Below, one piece after another: positions 1 to 9,204 of a stretch of DNA of 64,000 nt. The notes beneath the pieces were generated by a model. It saw only the letters and a program-made list of their open reading frames with translations. It had not been told where the DNA came from and did no database searches. The translations under genes and the position numbers were made by a program. The stretch's first letter is position 1; every line of letters begins with the position of its first letter. Origin of the DNA: Flavobacterium profundi (GTDB lineage: Bacteria; Bacteroidota; Bacteroidia; Flavobacteriales; Flavobacteriaceae); contig NZ_VDCZ01000008.1 of assembly GCF_006491645.1 (NCBI RefSeq), positions 141,492-205,491 of the forward strand, read 5' to 3'.

Positions 1-1400
1 CTGCTGGTGGTTCTTTAACAGTTAATAATAATGCAGCTTTAAAACAAATTAATGGAGAAGCAAGTAATACAGGGAATATAGTTGTTAAAAGAAATTCTGC
101 ACCAATGATTCGTTTGGATTATACAGCATGGGCTTCTCCTGTTATTGGACAACAATTATTAGCGTTTTCACCTAATACAATTACTACTCGTTTTTACGAA
201 TATTTGTATACAGGAACAACAACGCCAACCGCATATCAATCTGTAAATCCAACTACAAATTTTGCAACAGGTAAAGGATATATGATTCGAGTAGATAATA
301 ATTGGTCTGCAATAACTGCTGCTTCTTATAACGGGCAATTTACAGGAGTACCTTTTAATGGTAATTTGACTGTAGGTTTAGGAAAAGGATATAACTTATT
401 AGGAAATCCTTATGCATCTCCAATAGATGCGGATCGATTCTTACAAGATAATGCAACGACTGTTGGAGCACTTTATTTTTGGACACATACAGTCGCAGCA
501 AGTGGAGGCGTTTATCCAGTTAATAATTATGCTTCCTACACTACTTTAGGAGGAACTGCTGCTGCTGCTGGAGGGCAAACACCTAACGGTAAAATTCAAA
601 CAGGACAAGGGTTTTATGTAAGAGCATATGATTTTGGAAATGCTGCTTTTACTAATGCACAACGTGTAAACGCAACTACGAGTACACAATATTTTAGAAC
701 CACAAGAGAAGAAAATAATACAACACCTGAAACGCATCGTTTTTGGTTGAACTTAAACAGTACTTCAGAAGCTTTTAATCAAATTCTAGTAGGTTATAAA
801 GATGGAGCTACCAATGGTGTGGATAATTTAATTGATGGTAAAATGTTAGATACAGCTAATACTACTTATATCTACAGTATTATTAACGATAATGAATATG
901 TAATTCAAGGAAAAGGATTGCCATTTGAGGATACAGATAGTGTGGCTTTAGGTTTGAAAGCTGGAGTATCAGGCAGTTATACGATAAGTTTAGAAACTAT
1001 GGACGGCTTGTTTGCAACTCAAAATATTTATTTAAGAGATGCTTATACAAATACAATTCATGACTTAAAACTAGCTTCTTATGCTTTTACTACTCAAGCT
1101 GGTGCTTTTACCGATCGTTTTTCAATTGTGTATAGAGAGAGTACTTTAGATACTTCAACTTTTGTGAACGATGCAGCAATTGTTGTTTATTCGCAAGAGC
1201 AATCCATTGTTATAGATTCAGGAAAAGAAATGATTAAGAAAGTAAGTGTTTTAGATGTATTAGGTAGAACGCTTTTTGAAAGCCCTTCTTTAAATCAAAA
1301 CACATTTGCTATAACTTCTCTTGCATCGACAAATCAAGCTTTATTTGTTAGAGTAACTTTAACAAATGGACAAGTGATTAATAAGAAAATTATATTTTAG
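1..1400 (+). CDS. T9SS cargo protein with C-terminal sorting domain (5' truncated)
   Basis: The reading frame is open from base 3, so the first ATG at 105 is internal and the gene begins left of the window. The visible part (about 466 residues) is rich in Thr, Ser, Asn and Gly, as expected of an extracellular beta-strand protein. The last 70 or so residues have the layout of a type A T9SS sorting domain: a strand around VVYSQEQSIVI, then KKVSVLDVLGRTLFE, a variable loop and a final VRVTLTNGQVINKKIIF. Such proteins cross the outer membrane through the type IX system and are anchored or released. The catalytic or binding part is not recognisable and may lie upstream. A strong terminator follows. 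Confidence 0.85.
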   Translation, partial: AGGSLTVNNNAALKQINGEASNTGNIVVKRNSAPMIRLDYTAWASPVIGQQLLAFSPNTITTRFYEYLYTGTTTPTAYQSVNPTTNFATGKGYMIRVDNNWSAITAASYNGQFTGVPFNGNLTVGLGKGYNLLGNPYASPIDADRFLQDNATTVGALYFWTHTVAASGGVYPVNNYASYTTLGGTAAAAGGQTPNGKIQTGQGFYVRAYDFGNAAFTNAQRVNATTSTQYFRTTREENNTTPETHRFWLNLNSTSEAFNQILVGYKDGATNGVDNLIDGKMLDTANTTYIYSIINDNEYVIQGKGLPFEDTDSVALGLKAGVSGSYTISLETMDGLFATQNIYLRDAYTNTIHDLKLASYAFTTQAGAFTDRFSIVYRESTLDTSTFVNDAAIVVYSQEQSIVIDSGKEMIKKVSVLDVLGRTLFESPSLNQNTFAITSLASTNQALFVRVTLTNGQVINKKIIF

Positions 1401-1421
1401 ATTTTTATTGAGAATAACGAA

Positions 1422-1454
1422 ATGAGTTGTCAGAAATGGCAACTCATTTTTTTT
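1422..1454 (+). terminator. Rho-independent terminator after the T9SS cargo gene
   Basis: Arms 1422-1429 and 1440-1447 are perfect complements (ATGAGTTG/CAACTCAT). They extend inward through a G-T wobble and two more pairs to a GAAA tetraloop at 1433-1436. Eight T follow (1447-1454). The hairpin starts 21 bases after the stop codon. Confidence 0.9.
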
Positions 1455-1479
1455 GTAATTATATTATTTTGTAACTTTG
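1453..1479 (+). promoter_or_regulatory. Bacteroidota promoter of the M20 peptidase gene
   Basis: An exact -7 element TAACTTTG lies at 1472-1479. A TTG at 1453-1455 sits 16 bases upstream, close to the usual 17-23 spacing of the -33 element. The start codon at 1502 would leave a leader of about 15 bases. The -33 element overlaps the T-run of the preceding terminator. Confidence 0.55.
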
Positions 1480-1501
1480 GTTTACAAACCAATAAAAAAG
1501 A

Positions 1502-2893
1502 ATGGAAAACATAAAAAGTTACGTTGAAAAAAATAAAGAGCGATTTATAAATGAACTAATAGAATTGTTGAAAATACCATCTGTAAGTGCTGATAGCGCT
1601 TATGCACATGATGTTATTATGACTGCTGAAGCTGTAAAAGCAAGTCTAGAGAAAGCAGGATGTGATTTTGTAGAGTTATGTGAAACACCAGGTTACCCTA
1701 TTGTATATGGTGAAAAAATTATTAATGCTAATTTACCAACAGTTTTAGTATATGGACATTATGACGTGCAGCCTGCAGATCCAATTGATCTATGGACATC
1801 TCCTCCTTTTGAACCTGTAATTAAAACCACTGAAATACATCCAGAAGGAGCTATTTTTGCGAGAGGTGCATGTGATGACAAAGGACAGATGTATATGCAT
1901 GTTAAGGCTTTCGAATACATGATGGAAACCAATTCTTTACCTTGTAATGTAAAATTCATGATTGAAGGTGAAGAAGAAGTAGGTTCTAAAAGTTTAAGTT
2001 GGTTTGTGGAAAGAAATCAAGAAAAATTAGCAAACGATGTAATTCTTATCTCAGATACAGGAATGATTTCAAATACACAACCTTCCATTACTACAGGTCT
2101 TCGTGGTTTGAGCTATGTTGAGGTTGAAGTCACTGGGCCGAATAGAGACTTGCATTCAGGTTTATATGGTGGAGCTGTAGCTAATCCAATTAATGTTTTA
2201 ACCAAAATGATAGCTTCATTACATGACGAAAATAACCATATTACTATACCTGGTTTTTATGATAAAGTGGAAGAGTTATCAGCAGAAGAAAGAGCTGAAA
2301 TGGCTAAAGCTCCTTTTTCACTTGAAAAATATAAAAATGCCTTAGATATCGATGACGTTTATGGAGAAGCTGGATATGTAACCAATGAACGCAATTCCAT
2401 CCGACCTACTTTAGATGTAAATGGTATTTGGGGTGGTTATACTGGTGAAGGTGCTAAAACAGTTATAGCTAGTAAAGCTTATGCCAAAATTTCGATGCGT
2501 TTAGTTCCTAATCAAGATTGGGAAGAGATTACCACTCTTTTTAAAAATCATTTTGAATCGATTGCTCCTAAATCGGTGAAAGTGGTGGTTAAACCACATC
2601 ATGGAGGTCAAGGATATGTTACACCAATTAACAGTATTGGTTATCAAGCGGCAAATAAAGCGTATACAGAAACTTTTGGAGTGCCAGCAATTCCTGTTCG
2701 CTCAGGAGGAAGTATTCCTATTGTGGCTTTATTTGAGAAGGAATTAAAAAGTAAAACTATTTTAATGGGCTTTGGGTTAGATAGCGATGCTATTCATTCT
2801 CCAAACGAACATTTTGGAATTTTTAATTACTTGAAAGGAATTGAAACGATACCATTATTTTACAAATATTTTACAGAAATGAGTAAAAGCTAA
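1502..2893 (+). CDS. M20 family dipeptidase
   Basis: This 463-residue protein matches the M20/M25/M40 dipeptidase family, di-zinc aminopeptidases that cleave dipeptides in the cytoplasm. The first metal motif is GHYDVQPA (His86, Asp88), the second is ARGACDDKGQ around residue 123, and EGEEEVGS around 155-162 supplies the general base and a metal-ligand Glu. The dimerisation 'lid' domain occupies roughly 210-360. A late HSPNE around residue 441 fits the final metal-binding His. There is no signal peptide. Length is normal for the family. The gene stands alone between two terminators with its own promoter. A broader role in peptide use is inferred from the nearby secreted peptidases. Confidence 0.93.
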   Translation: MENIKSYVEKNKERFINELIELLKIPSVSADSAYAHDVIMTAEAVKASLEKAGCDFVELCETPGYPIVYGEKIINANLPTVLVYGHYDVQPADPIDLWTSPPFEPVIKTTEIHPEGAIFARGACDDKGQMYMHVKAFEYMMETNSLPCNVKFMIEGEEEVGSKSLSWFVERNQEKLANDVILISDTGMISNTQPSITTGLRGLSYVEVEVTGPNRDLHSGLYGGAVANPINVLTKMIASLHDENNHITIPGFYDKVEELSAEERAEMAKAPFSLEKYKNALDIDDVYGEAGYVTNERNSIRPTLDVNGIWGGYTGEGAKTVIASKAYAKISMRLVPNQDWEEITTLFKNHFESIAPKSVKVVVKPHHGGQGYVTPINSIGYQAANKAYTETFGVPAIPVRSGGSIPIVALFEKELKSKTILMGFGLDSDAIHSPNEHFGIFNYLKGIETIPLFYKYFTEMSKS

Positions 2894-2899
2894 ATTCTA

Positions 2900-2952
2900 T
2901 TACACTAAATAAAAAAGAGACCGTTTTATGGTCTCTTTTTTATTTAGTGTAA
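2900..2952. terminator. Bidirectional terminator, perfect 23-bp inverted repeat
   Basis: Arms 2900-2922 and 2930-2952 are perfect reverse complements around a 7-base loop. The A-run in the left arm and the T-run in the right arm let it serve both converging genes. The right arm contains the stop codon of the minus-strand gene (2944-2946). Confidence 0.92.
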
Positions 2953-3456
2953 TTGTAGTAAAAATTGTTCCACTTCTTCTTTTTGAAAGGCATATTTTTC
3001 TTGCAAATAGGTGCCTTTTCCCATTCTTCTATAATATTCTAGTCCTTTATTTGCAAAATCCTTAAGATTGAAATTGGAAGCCATAGGAATTAAGGGAAAT
3101 TCTTTATGGAATAACATTTCATAATAGGCTTGCCATTCTCTTTCATTTTTATCTTCAACAAGGCTATCAGGAGCTTTTTGTCTCACATGAAGCATTTCAT
3201 GAGCCAGTAAATTTAGAATTAAAGCAAGCGGAAACTCAAAGACATTTTTAGGAATTTGAATTTTTTGGGGTTGACCCAATGCGCCAATTGTTACCATTAC
3301 GATAAAACTAGGTTTTGCCACTTCCGTTAATTCAAAAGAATCAAAATTAGGATGATTTAAATGATAGGTTTCAATTAAAAATTGAGCAGCTTCAACTGTC
3401 AATCCTAATTTGTGAAAGGTATTGACGGTTAGTTCTATTTCTTCAAAAGGCATCAT
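2944..3456 (-). CDS. Putative zinc metallopeptidase-like protein (HExxH)
   Basis: The product of about 170 residues has no signal peptide. The sequence HEMLH at residues 86-90 is an HExxH zinc motif on a predicted helix (LNLLAHEMLHVRQ). A downstream NEREWQAYYE segment at 104-113 could give a third Glu ligand, as in gluzincin-like proteases. I do not recognise a named family. The frame can be extended to a TTG at 3462, but the ATG at 3456 or 3453 is more likely. It starts 27 bases after the stop of the S9 peptidase gene on the same strand, so the two are probably co-transcribed. Peptidase activity is inferred only from the motif. Confidence 0.75.
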   Translation of the reverse strand: MMPFEEIELTVNTFHKLGLTVEAAQFLIETYHLNHPNFDSFELTEVAKPSFIVMVTIGALGQPQKIQIPKNVFEFPLALILNLLAHEMLHVRQKAPDSLVEDKNEREWQAYYEMLFHKEFPLIPMASNFNLKDFANKGLEYYRRMGKGTYLQEKYAFQKEEVEQFLLQLH

Positions 3457-3483
3457 AAACAAGCGGAATGAAAAGGCTGCTTT

Positions 3484-5373
3484 TTAAAGGGTCTCTTTCA
3501 GCCATTTAAAAAATTCTCTTTGCCAAACTAATCCATTCTGTGGCTTTAAAATCCAATGATTTTCTTCAGGAAATAACATAAATCTACTTTTTATTCCTTT
3601 CAATTGTGCTGCTTGAAACGCTTCTTGACTTTGGCCCATTGGTACACGATAATCTTTCGCACCTTGAATAATAAAAATAGGTGTATCCCAGTTGTTAACT
3701 AAGTTAATTGGATTAAAATCGGTATAGGATTTTTGAGCGAGCTTATTATTGGTTTCCCAATAAGCACCACCCATGTCCCAATTGGTAAAAAATACCTCTT
3801 CTGTAGTGCCATACATACTTTGCGTATTAAAAATACCCGCATGAGCAATAAATGTTTTAAAACGTTTTTTATGAATTCCAGCTAAATAAAATACGGAATA
3901 ACCGCCATAACTAGCTCCAACTGCTCCTAATCGAGATTTATCAACATAATTTTCTTTTGCTACATCGTCAATTGCGCTTAAATAGTCATCCATTACTTGG
4001 CCACCCCAATCTTTACTAATTTGCTCATTCCAAGCAACGCCATGACCAGGCATTCCTCTTCTATTTGGAGCCACAATTATATAATCTTGTGAAGCCATAA
4101 CTTGAAAGTTCCATCTAAAGGAATAAAATTGAGATAAGGCTCCTTGTGGTCCTCCTTGGCAATATAAAAGTGTGGGATATTTCTTAGAAGCATCAAAATT
4201 AGGGGGTAAAATAACCCAAACCAACATCTCTTTCCCATCGGTAGTTTTTACCATTCGTTTTTCTACTTTAGGCAAGTTTAATTTAGCATATACATCAGTA
4301 TTAACATGGGTTATTTGGTTCCAGTTTTTCTTTTTTAAATTGTAGCTGTATATTTCATTCGCATGATTCATGTCGCTACGTGTAACTAAAACTGTGTCAT
4401 CATTAAATCCAATAATTTGATTTACGTCAAACTGTCCTTCTGTGATTTGATTCACTCGAACCGCTATTTTAGTTAATCCAGGAAAGTTAACTTCAAACAA
4501 TTGTTTCGTTCCATCTATTGGAGCTAAAAAATAGACTTTTTTACCATCTTTACTCCATGTAAAACTATCAACAGTACCATCCCAGCTAGCGGTAAGATTA
4601 ATATCTAATCCTTTGTGGCGAACAATAATGTCATTTTTATCAGCCTCATATCCATCTCTTTTCATTTGTAGCCAAGATAAATCACCGTTTGGTGAAAATT
4701 GAGGTGCTACATCATACCCTGGATTTTTTTCTGTTAAATTTTTGGTAGTTTTAGTAGCAATATCATATTCATATAAATCGGTATTTGTACTAGTTGCATA
4801 CTCTGTTCCTGTTTTCTTTTTACATACATAAATTACTTTCGATCCATCTAGGGACCAAATGTAATCTTCATCACCACCAAAGGGTTTTTGCGGGCAATCA
4901 TAAGGTTCTTTAGAAAGAATATCAATCTCTTCATTTTTAGCATTCGTTAAGATAACATGATTATGATGACCATCATTATAGGTGTCCCAATGGCGGTAAT
5001 CTAATGCATTAAATATTTGGACTTCACTTTTATCTAATTCGGGGTAAAAATCTTTGCCATGTGTTGGGTCAATTTTTACTTCCTTATTGGTTAACGTCCA
5101 TTCGCCATGTTTGTTTTTATCTTGTATTAAATCACTATAATTTTTAATACTTGTTGCATTGCCTCCTGCAATTGGAATACTGTAAAATTCTGAGTTAGAC
5201 TTGTTTTCTTCCATAGAAGGGGTGCTCACTTTATAAATGATGTTTTTGCCATCATTGGAAATTCCCAATGGAGAAATGCGACCCAATTTCCATAATAATT
5301 CAGGAGTCATTACATCTTGTGCGCTTGCGGTTATTCCTGCCATGCTAATCAATATTAAAGCTATTTTTTTCAT
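3484..5373 (-). CDS. Secreted S9 family peptidase (prolyl oligopeptidase / acylaminoacyl-peptidase type)
   Basis: The 629-residue protein starts with a Sec signal peptide (MKKIALILISMAGITASAQ). Residues of about 30-370 form a WD40-like beta-propeller (segments such as PQFSPNGDLSW and FTWSKDGKKVYFLAP), followed by an alpha/beta hydrolase domain. The catalytic triad is visible as Ser488 in GASYGGYS, Asp574 in QGAKDYRVP and His606 in EENHWI. Family members cleave short peptides, often releasing dipeptides, in the periplasm. The C-terminus is short and lacks a sorting domain, so a periplasmic location is inferred. The HExxH gene follows 27 bases downstream. No TAnnTTTG box was found in the 122-base upstream gap. 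Confidence 0.93.
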   Translation of the reverse strand: MKKIALILISMAGITASAQDVMTPELLWKLGRISPLGISNDGKNIIYKVSTPSMEENKSNSEFYSIPIAGGNATSIKNYSDLIQDKNKHGEWTLTNKEVKIDPTHGKDFYPELDKSEVQIFNALDYRHWDTYNDGHHNHVILTNAKNEEIDILSKEPYDCPQKPFGGDEDYIWSLDGSKVIYVCKKKTGTEYATSTNTDLYEYDIATKTTKNLTEKNPGYDVAPQFSPNGDLSWLQMKRDGYEADKNDIIVRHKGLDINLTASWDGTVDSFTWSKDGKKVYFLAPIDGTKQLFEVNFPGLTKIAVRVNQITEGQFDVNQIIGFNDDTVLVTRSDMNHANEIYSYNLKKKNWNQITHVNTDVYAKLNLPKVEKRMVKTTDGKEMLVWVILPPNFDASKKYPTLLYCQGGPQGALSQFYSFRWNFQVMASQDYIIVAPNRRGMPGHGVAWNEQISKDWGGQVMDDYLSAIDDVAKENYVDKSRLGAVGASYGGYSVFYLAGIHKKRFKTFIAHAGIFNTQSMYGTTEEVFFTNWDMGGAYWETNNKLAQKSYTDFNPINLVNNWDTPIFIIQGAKDYRVPMGQSQEAFQAAQLKGIKSRFMLFPEENHWILKPQNGLVWQREFFKWLKETL

Positions 5374-5443
5374 TGTGTTTGCTTTTTTATAAAGTCTAAA
5401 ATTAGTTATTTTTAAAGAAATAGACGTTTAGAAATTCATAAAA

Positions 5444-5474
5444 TAAAAAAAGACCTTCAATTAGAAGGTCTTTT
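5444..5474 (-). terminator. Terminator of the metzincin protease gene
   Basis: Stem arms 5448-5458 and 5464-5474 (core AGACCTTC/GAAGGTCT) enclose a 5-base loop. On the minus strand the hairpin is followed by a T-run (the A-run at 5444-5450). It begins about 20 bases after the stop codon. Confidence 0.85.
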
Positions 5475-5495
5475 CTGTAAATAGATATTTTAAAA

Positions 5496-8400
5496 TTATT
5501 GTTTGATAAAGCGTTTGCTTATAGTTGTTTCGCTGTCTAAAATTTCTATAATATAATTTCCAGCCGGTAATGAAGTTACATCAATAGATTGGTTAGTAAT
5601 TCTACCATTTAATACATTTTGTCCAACTAAGCTATATACTCTAAATGTTGCTTTATCACTAACAGATGTTACATTTAATAGTGATGAAGTTGGGTTAGGG
5701 TATAAAGTAATCTCTGGTTGAGCTACAAAAGTATTTTCTTCTTTACCTGATGAAGTAATGTTTACAGTATAATCCTCTACTTGTCCGTAAGTAAATGTTT
5801 CACAAGTTGAAGGTATACCGTTATACTTCATTGAAACCCTCATTCTAGTTGCTCCTAAGCTAGCGGTTGAAGGAATAGAAATAGTTCCACTTATAGGTGT
5901 TGTTTTAGAAGCTGCTCTAGAGTAAACTAACTCCCCAGAATCTGCAAAATCACCGTCTTGATTGAAATCAATCCATACAGCATATCCTTCGTTATAAATT
6001 GTTCCTGTCCATAAAGGAGTGATAGTAATAGTTTGAGAAGTTCCTCTAGTTACATTAGTTGATTGAGATGTAAAGTCTTCGTAACCCGCTGTTCCTGTAG
6101 AAGCATTGTTAATGCTACCATATACGACACGAGCAATTCTTTCATCACTAGTATTGTTTCCTTGAGAACCACAATATGTTACTGTGTTTGCTAAAGTAGT
6201 AACATTTACAACATTACTAGAAGCAGACACGTTACCAGCAGCATCTTTTGCTTTTACTGAGAAACTATATGTTGTTGAAGGAGTTAATCCGCTTACTGCA
6301 AATGTTCTTGCTGTAGTTGTGCTTCCAATTAAAGTAGTACCTCTAAATACATCATATCCAGTAACTCCTACGTTATCCGTTGATGCTGTCCAAGACAAGT
6401 CGGTAGTTATTTGAGTCGTTCCAGATGCTGATAATGTTGGCGCAGATGGTGCAGTTGTATCTGAAGAACCTGCTACAAGATTTACAGTATAATCTTCTAC
6501 TTCACCATAAGAGAATGTTTCACAAGCTGTTGGAACGCCGTTATATTTCATAGAAATTCTCATTCTTGTTGCTCCAGTTGCAGCAGTAGAAGAAACTGTA
6601 AAACTTCCAGTTGCTGGTGAAGTTGTGCTTGAAGCTTTACTCCAAACTAATTCACCTGCATCATCAAAATCTCCATCTTTGTTATAATCAATCCAAGCTG
6701 CATAACCTTCACTATATACTGTTCCAGTCCAAGTTGGAGTTACCGTAATTGTGTAAGCAGAACCTTTAGTTAAACTAGTAGAGATACTTGTGAAATCCGT
6801 ATATCCGTTATTACCAGTTGAAGCATTGTTGATTGTGTTCAACTGTACTCTTCCAATATATTCATCAGATACAGTATTCCCTTTACTTGAACAGTAAGTT
6901 GGATCTGTAGTTCCAGTTAAAGTTGTAACGTTCGCAGTATTACTATTAGAAGATAAATTTCCAGCAGCATCTTTTGCTCTAACTGTGAAACTGTAAGTAG
7001 TTGCAGGCGTTAAACCAGTTACATTATATGTTGTTCCAGAAGCAGTACCAATTTGAGTTCCTCCTTGATATACATTATATCCTGTTACTCCTACGTTGTC
7101 AGTTGAAGCTGTCCAAGATAAATTAGTTGTCGTTTGAGTTGTTCCAGAAGCTGTTAAGTTTGTTGGAGTAGATGGAGCAGTGGTGTCGTTACCAGATCCA
7201 GCTGTAATAGTGAAATTAGTATTAGAAACATCAAAGAAAATGTGATTGGTTCCTTTTACCATAATTCTACATTGTGTAGAGGGTGTATTTGGAATTGTTA
7301 CTGCTTGTGAACCATCATTAGGAGTTGAAGCTAATAAAGTTGACCAAGTTGAGCCACCATTTGTAGAAATTAGAATATCTACATTCGCACAGTTTACACC
7401 ATTTGAAGTAGTTCCTGCTACATTCCAAGTAATCGTTTGTGATGAGTTTCCAACATAAGAAACCGCAGTATTAGGTGAAGACACGCTAAATGGACCAGCT
7501 GTGCCATTTACGGTAACAATCATGTCATCACTATTGTTTGCACTTCCTCCAGCTCTGTTATCACGAACTGTAAATCTAAAGTTCATTGTTCTTGCAACAG
7601 TTGGTACAGCTTCTACAGTAATTTCTGAACCAGAAGTTGTTGTAGCTCCAGCTAATACTCTAGAAATTTGAGGGAAATAACGAACTGGTGAAGTTGTTGG
7701 TGTGTAAGATCTGAAGGTTGGACCTGAAGTTTTAGTAGCACTTGCAGCTGAACTTGCTCCTGTTTGAGAAGAAGAAGCATTGTCAAATTGTTCCCAGCAG
7801 AATGTTAGTGCATCCCCGTTTGCATCCGTTCCAGAACCTGTTAACATAAAAGGAGTTCCTTTTGGAATCGTGTAATCTAAACCAGCATTAGCAGTTGGTA
7901 CAGAATTACCTGTATTAGTTACTGTCGGACAAGTTTTGTTTTTGATGTTATTTGTAACTTGTTGAATACTTACAGCATGAAAATAGGCATCAGAGTGCGG
8001 TTGGATATCTTGACTTGTAATACCTGCATATCCCATAATAGTTGAACCAGAACCTGGCTCCATATTAGCCCCAGTTCCTTCGTTGCTCATAGAAAACGTA
8101 TGGTTTGCACCAAATTGGTGACCTAATTCGTGAGCTACATAATCAATATCGAAGTTGTCTCCAGAAGGAATTCCGTCAGCTGGAGAAGTGTAACCACTTC
8201 CTTTTTGATTGTTTACACAAACACAACCAATACAACCTGCATTTCCACCACCACCAGATGCACCAAATAAATGACCTACATCATAGTTTGATTCTCCAAT
8301 TACAGATGTTAAAGTAGATTGTAGTTCATTGTTCCAAGCTCCTCCTGCTCCAGAAGAAGCACTAGAGTATGGATCTGAAGAAGCACTTGTGTAAATTACA

Positions 8401-9167
8401 GCATCTGTATTAGATATTAAAACTAATTTTACTCCAAAATCTTTTTCAAAAACACCATTAACGCGTGTCATAGTGTTGTTAATCGCTGCTAATGCATTTG
8501 CTTTTGTTCCTCCAAAATAAGCAGTATATTCACCTGTTACCGACATCGCTAAACGGAAAGTTCTTAATTTTGAATCATCAGCGTTTGGGCGTAAAGCATC
8601 ACCGTTGTCAGGAGACATTTTGTGACTTACTTCGTCAATAACACTACACTCAAATTTAGAAAAAGCTGCTTTTTTATCTGTCTTTTTATAAACAGTGTAC
8701 GCAGTTAAATCGCTAGTATATGGCTCAATAAATTCAGCAGCTCTATCCGCGTGAAGCATCATTGCTTGAAATCCAAGAGGTGAAACACTGAAATAAATAG
8801 TTGAACTAGGGTTATCTATACCTTGACCAACATAGGATTTGATTTCTGGATATCTTGCTGCTAAATCTTCATCCATATTTGAAAACTCAATAATTTGATA
8901 GCTTTCTAATTTACCATTTGAATTTGGAAAAGATAAAACAACATTTGATGCTGAAGCTCTAGAATTTTTGTCTGGTGCAGCTTTTAGCTTTTGTTTCATT
9001 TTTTGGAAATCCAATGAAAATAATTTCGGATTTTGAATCATTGCTTTGTTAGCAACCACTTCAGTATTTGCTTTTTTTTGAGTGGTAACCCAAAATGAAT
9101 CTCCCTTTTGCCCAAAAGAAAGACTTGTAATTGCCAGAAAGGCAATTAAAAGGAATTTTTGTTTCAT
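5496..9167 (-). CDS. Secreted reprolysin-like metalloprotease with FN3/GEVED modules and T9SS sorting domain
   Basis: The 1223-residue protein begins with a signal peptide at ATG 9167 (MKQKFLLIAFLAITSLSFGQ). The frame extends to a GTG at 9194, but that would bury the signal peptide. A propeptide covers about 21-200. The metzincin domain carries HELGHQFGANH (His346, Glu347, His350, His356) and a Met-turn IMGYA about 35 residues later. Cys174 in KFECSVIDE could act as a cysteine switch (inference). Then follow a beta-rich region, FN3 (about 657-745), GEVED (756-890), FN3 (900-980), GEVED (995-1130) and a type A T9SS sorting domain (1142-1223, ITLYPNPTSSLLNVTS). It is probably an exported zinc endopeptidase that degrades extracellular protein. 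The FN3-GEVED pair is duplicated at the DNA level. Confidence 0.93.
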   Translation of the reverse strand: MKQKFLLIAFLAITSLSFGQKGDSFWVTTQKKANTEVVANKAMIQNPKLFSLDFQKMKQKLKAAPDKNSRASASNVVLSFPNSNGKLESYQIIEFSNMDEDLAARYPEIKSYVGQGIDNPSSTIYFSVSPLGFQAMMLHADRAAEFIEPYTSDLTAYTVYKKTDKKAAFSKFECSVIDEVSHKMSPDNGDALRPNADDSKLRTFRLAMSVTGEYTAYFGGTKANALAAINNTMTRVNGVFEKDFGVKLVLISNTDAVIYTSASSDPYSSASSGAGGAWNNELQSTLTSVIGESNYDVGHLFGASGGGGNAGCIGCVCVNNQKGSGYTSPADGIPSGDNFDIDYVAHELGHQFGANHTFSMSNEGTGANMEPGSGSTIMGYAGITSQDIQPHSDAYFHAVSIQQVTNNIKNKTCPTVTNTGNSVPTANAGLDYTIPKGTPFMLTGSGTDANGDALTFCWEQFDNASSSQTGASSAASATKTSGPTFRSYTPTTSPVRYFPQISRVLAGATTTSGSEITVEAVPTVARTMNFRFTVRDNRAGGSANNSDDMIVTVNGTAGPFSVSSPNTAVSYVGNSSQTITWNVAGTTSNGVNCANVDILISTNGGSTWSTLLASTPNDGSQAVTIPNTPSTQCRIMVKGTNHIFFDVSNTNFTITAGSGNDTTAPSTPTNLTASGTTQTTTNLSWTASTDNVGVTGYNVYQGGTQIGTASGTTYNVTGLTPATTYSFTVRAKDAAGNLSSNSNTANVTTLTGTTDPTYCSSKGNTVSDEYIGRVQLNTINNASTGNNGYTDFTSISTSLTKGSAYTITVTPTWTGTVYSEGYAAWIDYNKDGDFDDAGELVWSKASSTTSPATGSFTVSSTAATGATRMRISMKYNGVPTACETFSYGEVEDYTVNLVAGSSDTTAPSAPTLSASGTTQITTDLSWTASTDNVGVTGYDVFRGTTLIGSTTTARTFAVSGLTPSTTYSFSVKAKDAAGNVSASSNVVNVTTLANTVTYCGSQGNNTSDERIARVVYGSINNASTGTAGYEDFTSQSTNVTRGTSQTITITPLWTGTIYNEGYAVWIDFNQDGDFADSGELVYSRAASKTTPISGTISIPSTASLGATRMRVSMKYNGIPSTCETFTYGQVEDYTVNITSSGKEENTFVAQPEITLYPNPTSSLLNVTSVSDKATFRVYSLVGQNVLNGRITNQSIDVTSLPAGNYIIEILDSETTISKRFIKQ
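5757..7196. repeat. Tandem FN3-GEVED module duplication, 720-bp period
   Basis: Matching segments recur exactly 720 bases apart. The ACAGTATAAT block appears near 5763 and 6483, and the CAGATGGTGCAGT / TAGATGGAGCAGT blocks near 6450 and 7170. Each unit encodes one FN3 and one GEVED domain (240 residues). The copies have diverged at many third positions. Confidence 0.8.
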
Positions 9168-9196
9168 AATTTGTTTTTGTTTTGTTTTTAGCACGC

Positions 9197-9204
9197 CAAA
9201 TATA
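9197..9204 (-). promoter_or_regulatory. Candidate -7 element of the metzincin protease gene
   Basis: The minus strand reads TATATTTG, an exact match to TAnnTTTG, 30 bases before the ATG at 9167. No TTG was found at 17-23 spacing. The position lies upstream of the rejected GTG start at 9194, so it does not decide the start by itself. Confidence 0.4.

Noticed and set aside
5456..5495. Read of the protease terminator as a bidirectional signal for both neighbours
   Set aside because: Both flanking genes are on the minus strand, so only minus-strand termination is needed and the T-run is on that side.
9168..9194. Extended GTG start of the metzincin protease
   Set aside because: It would place nine residues before a perfect signal peptide start at ATG 9167.
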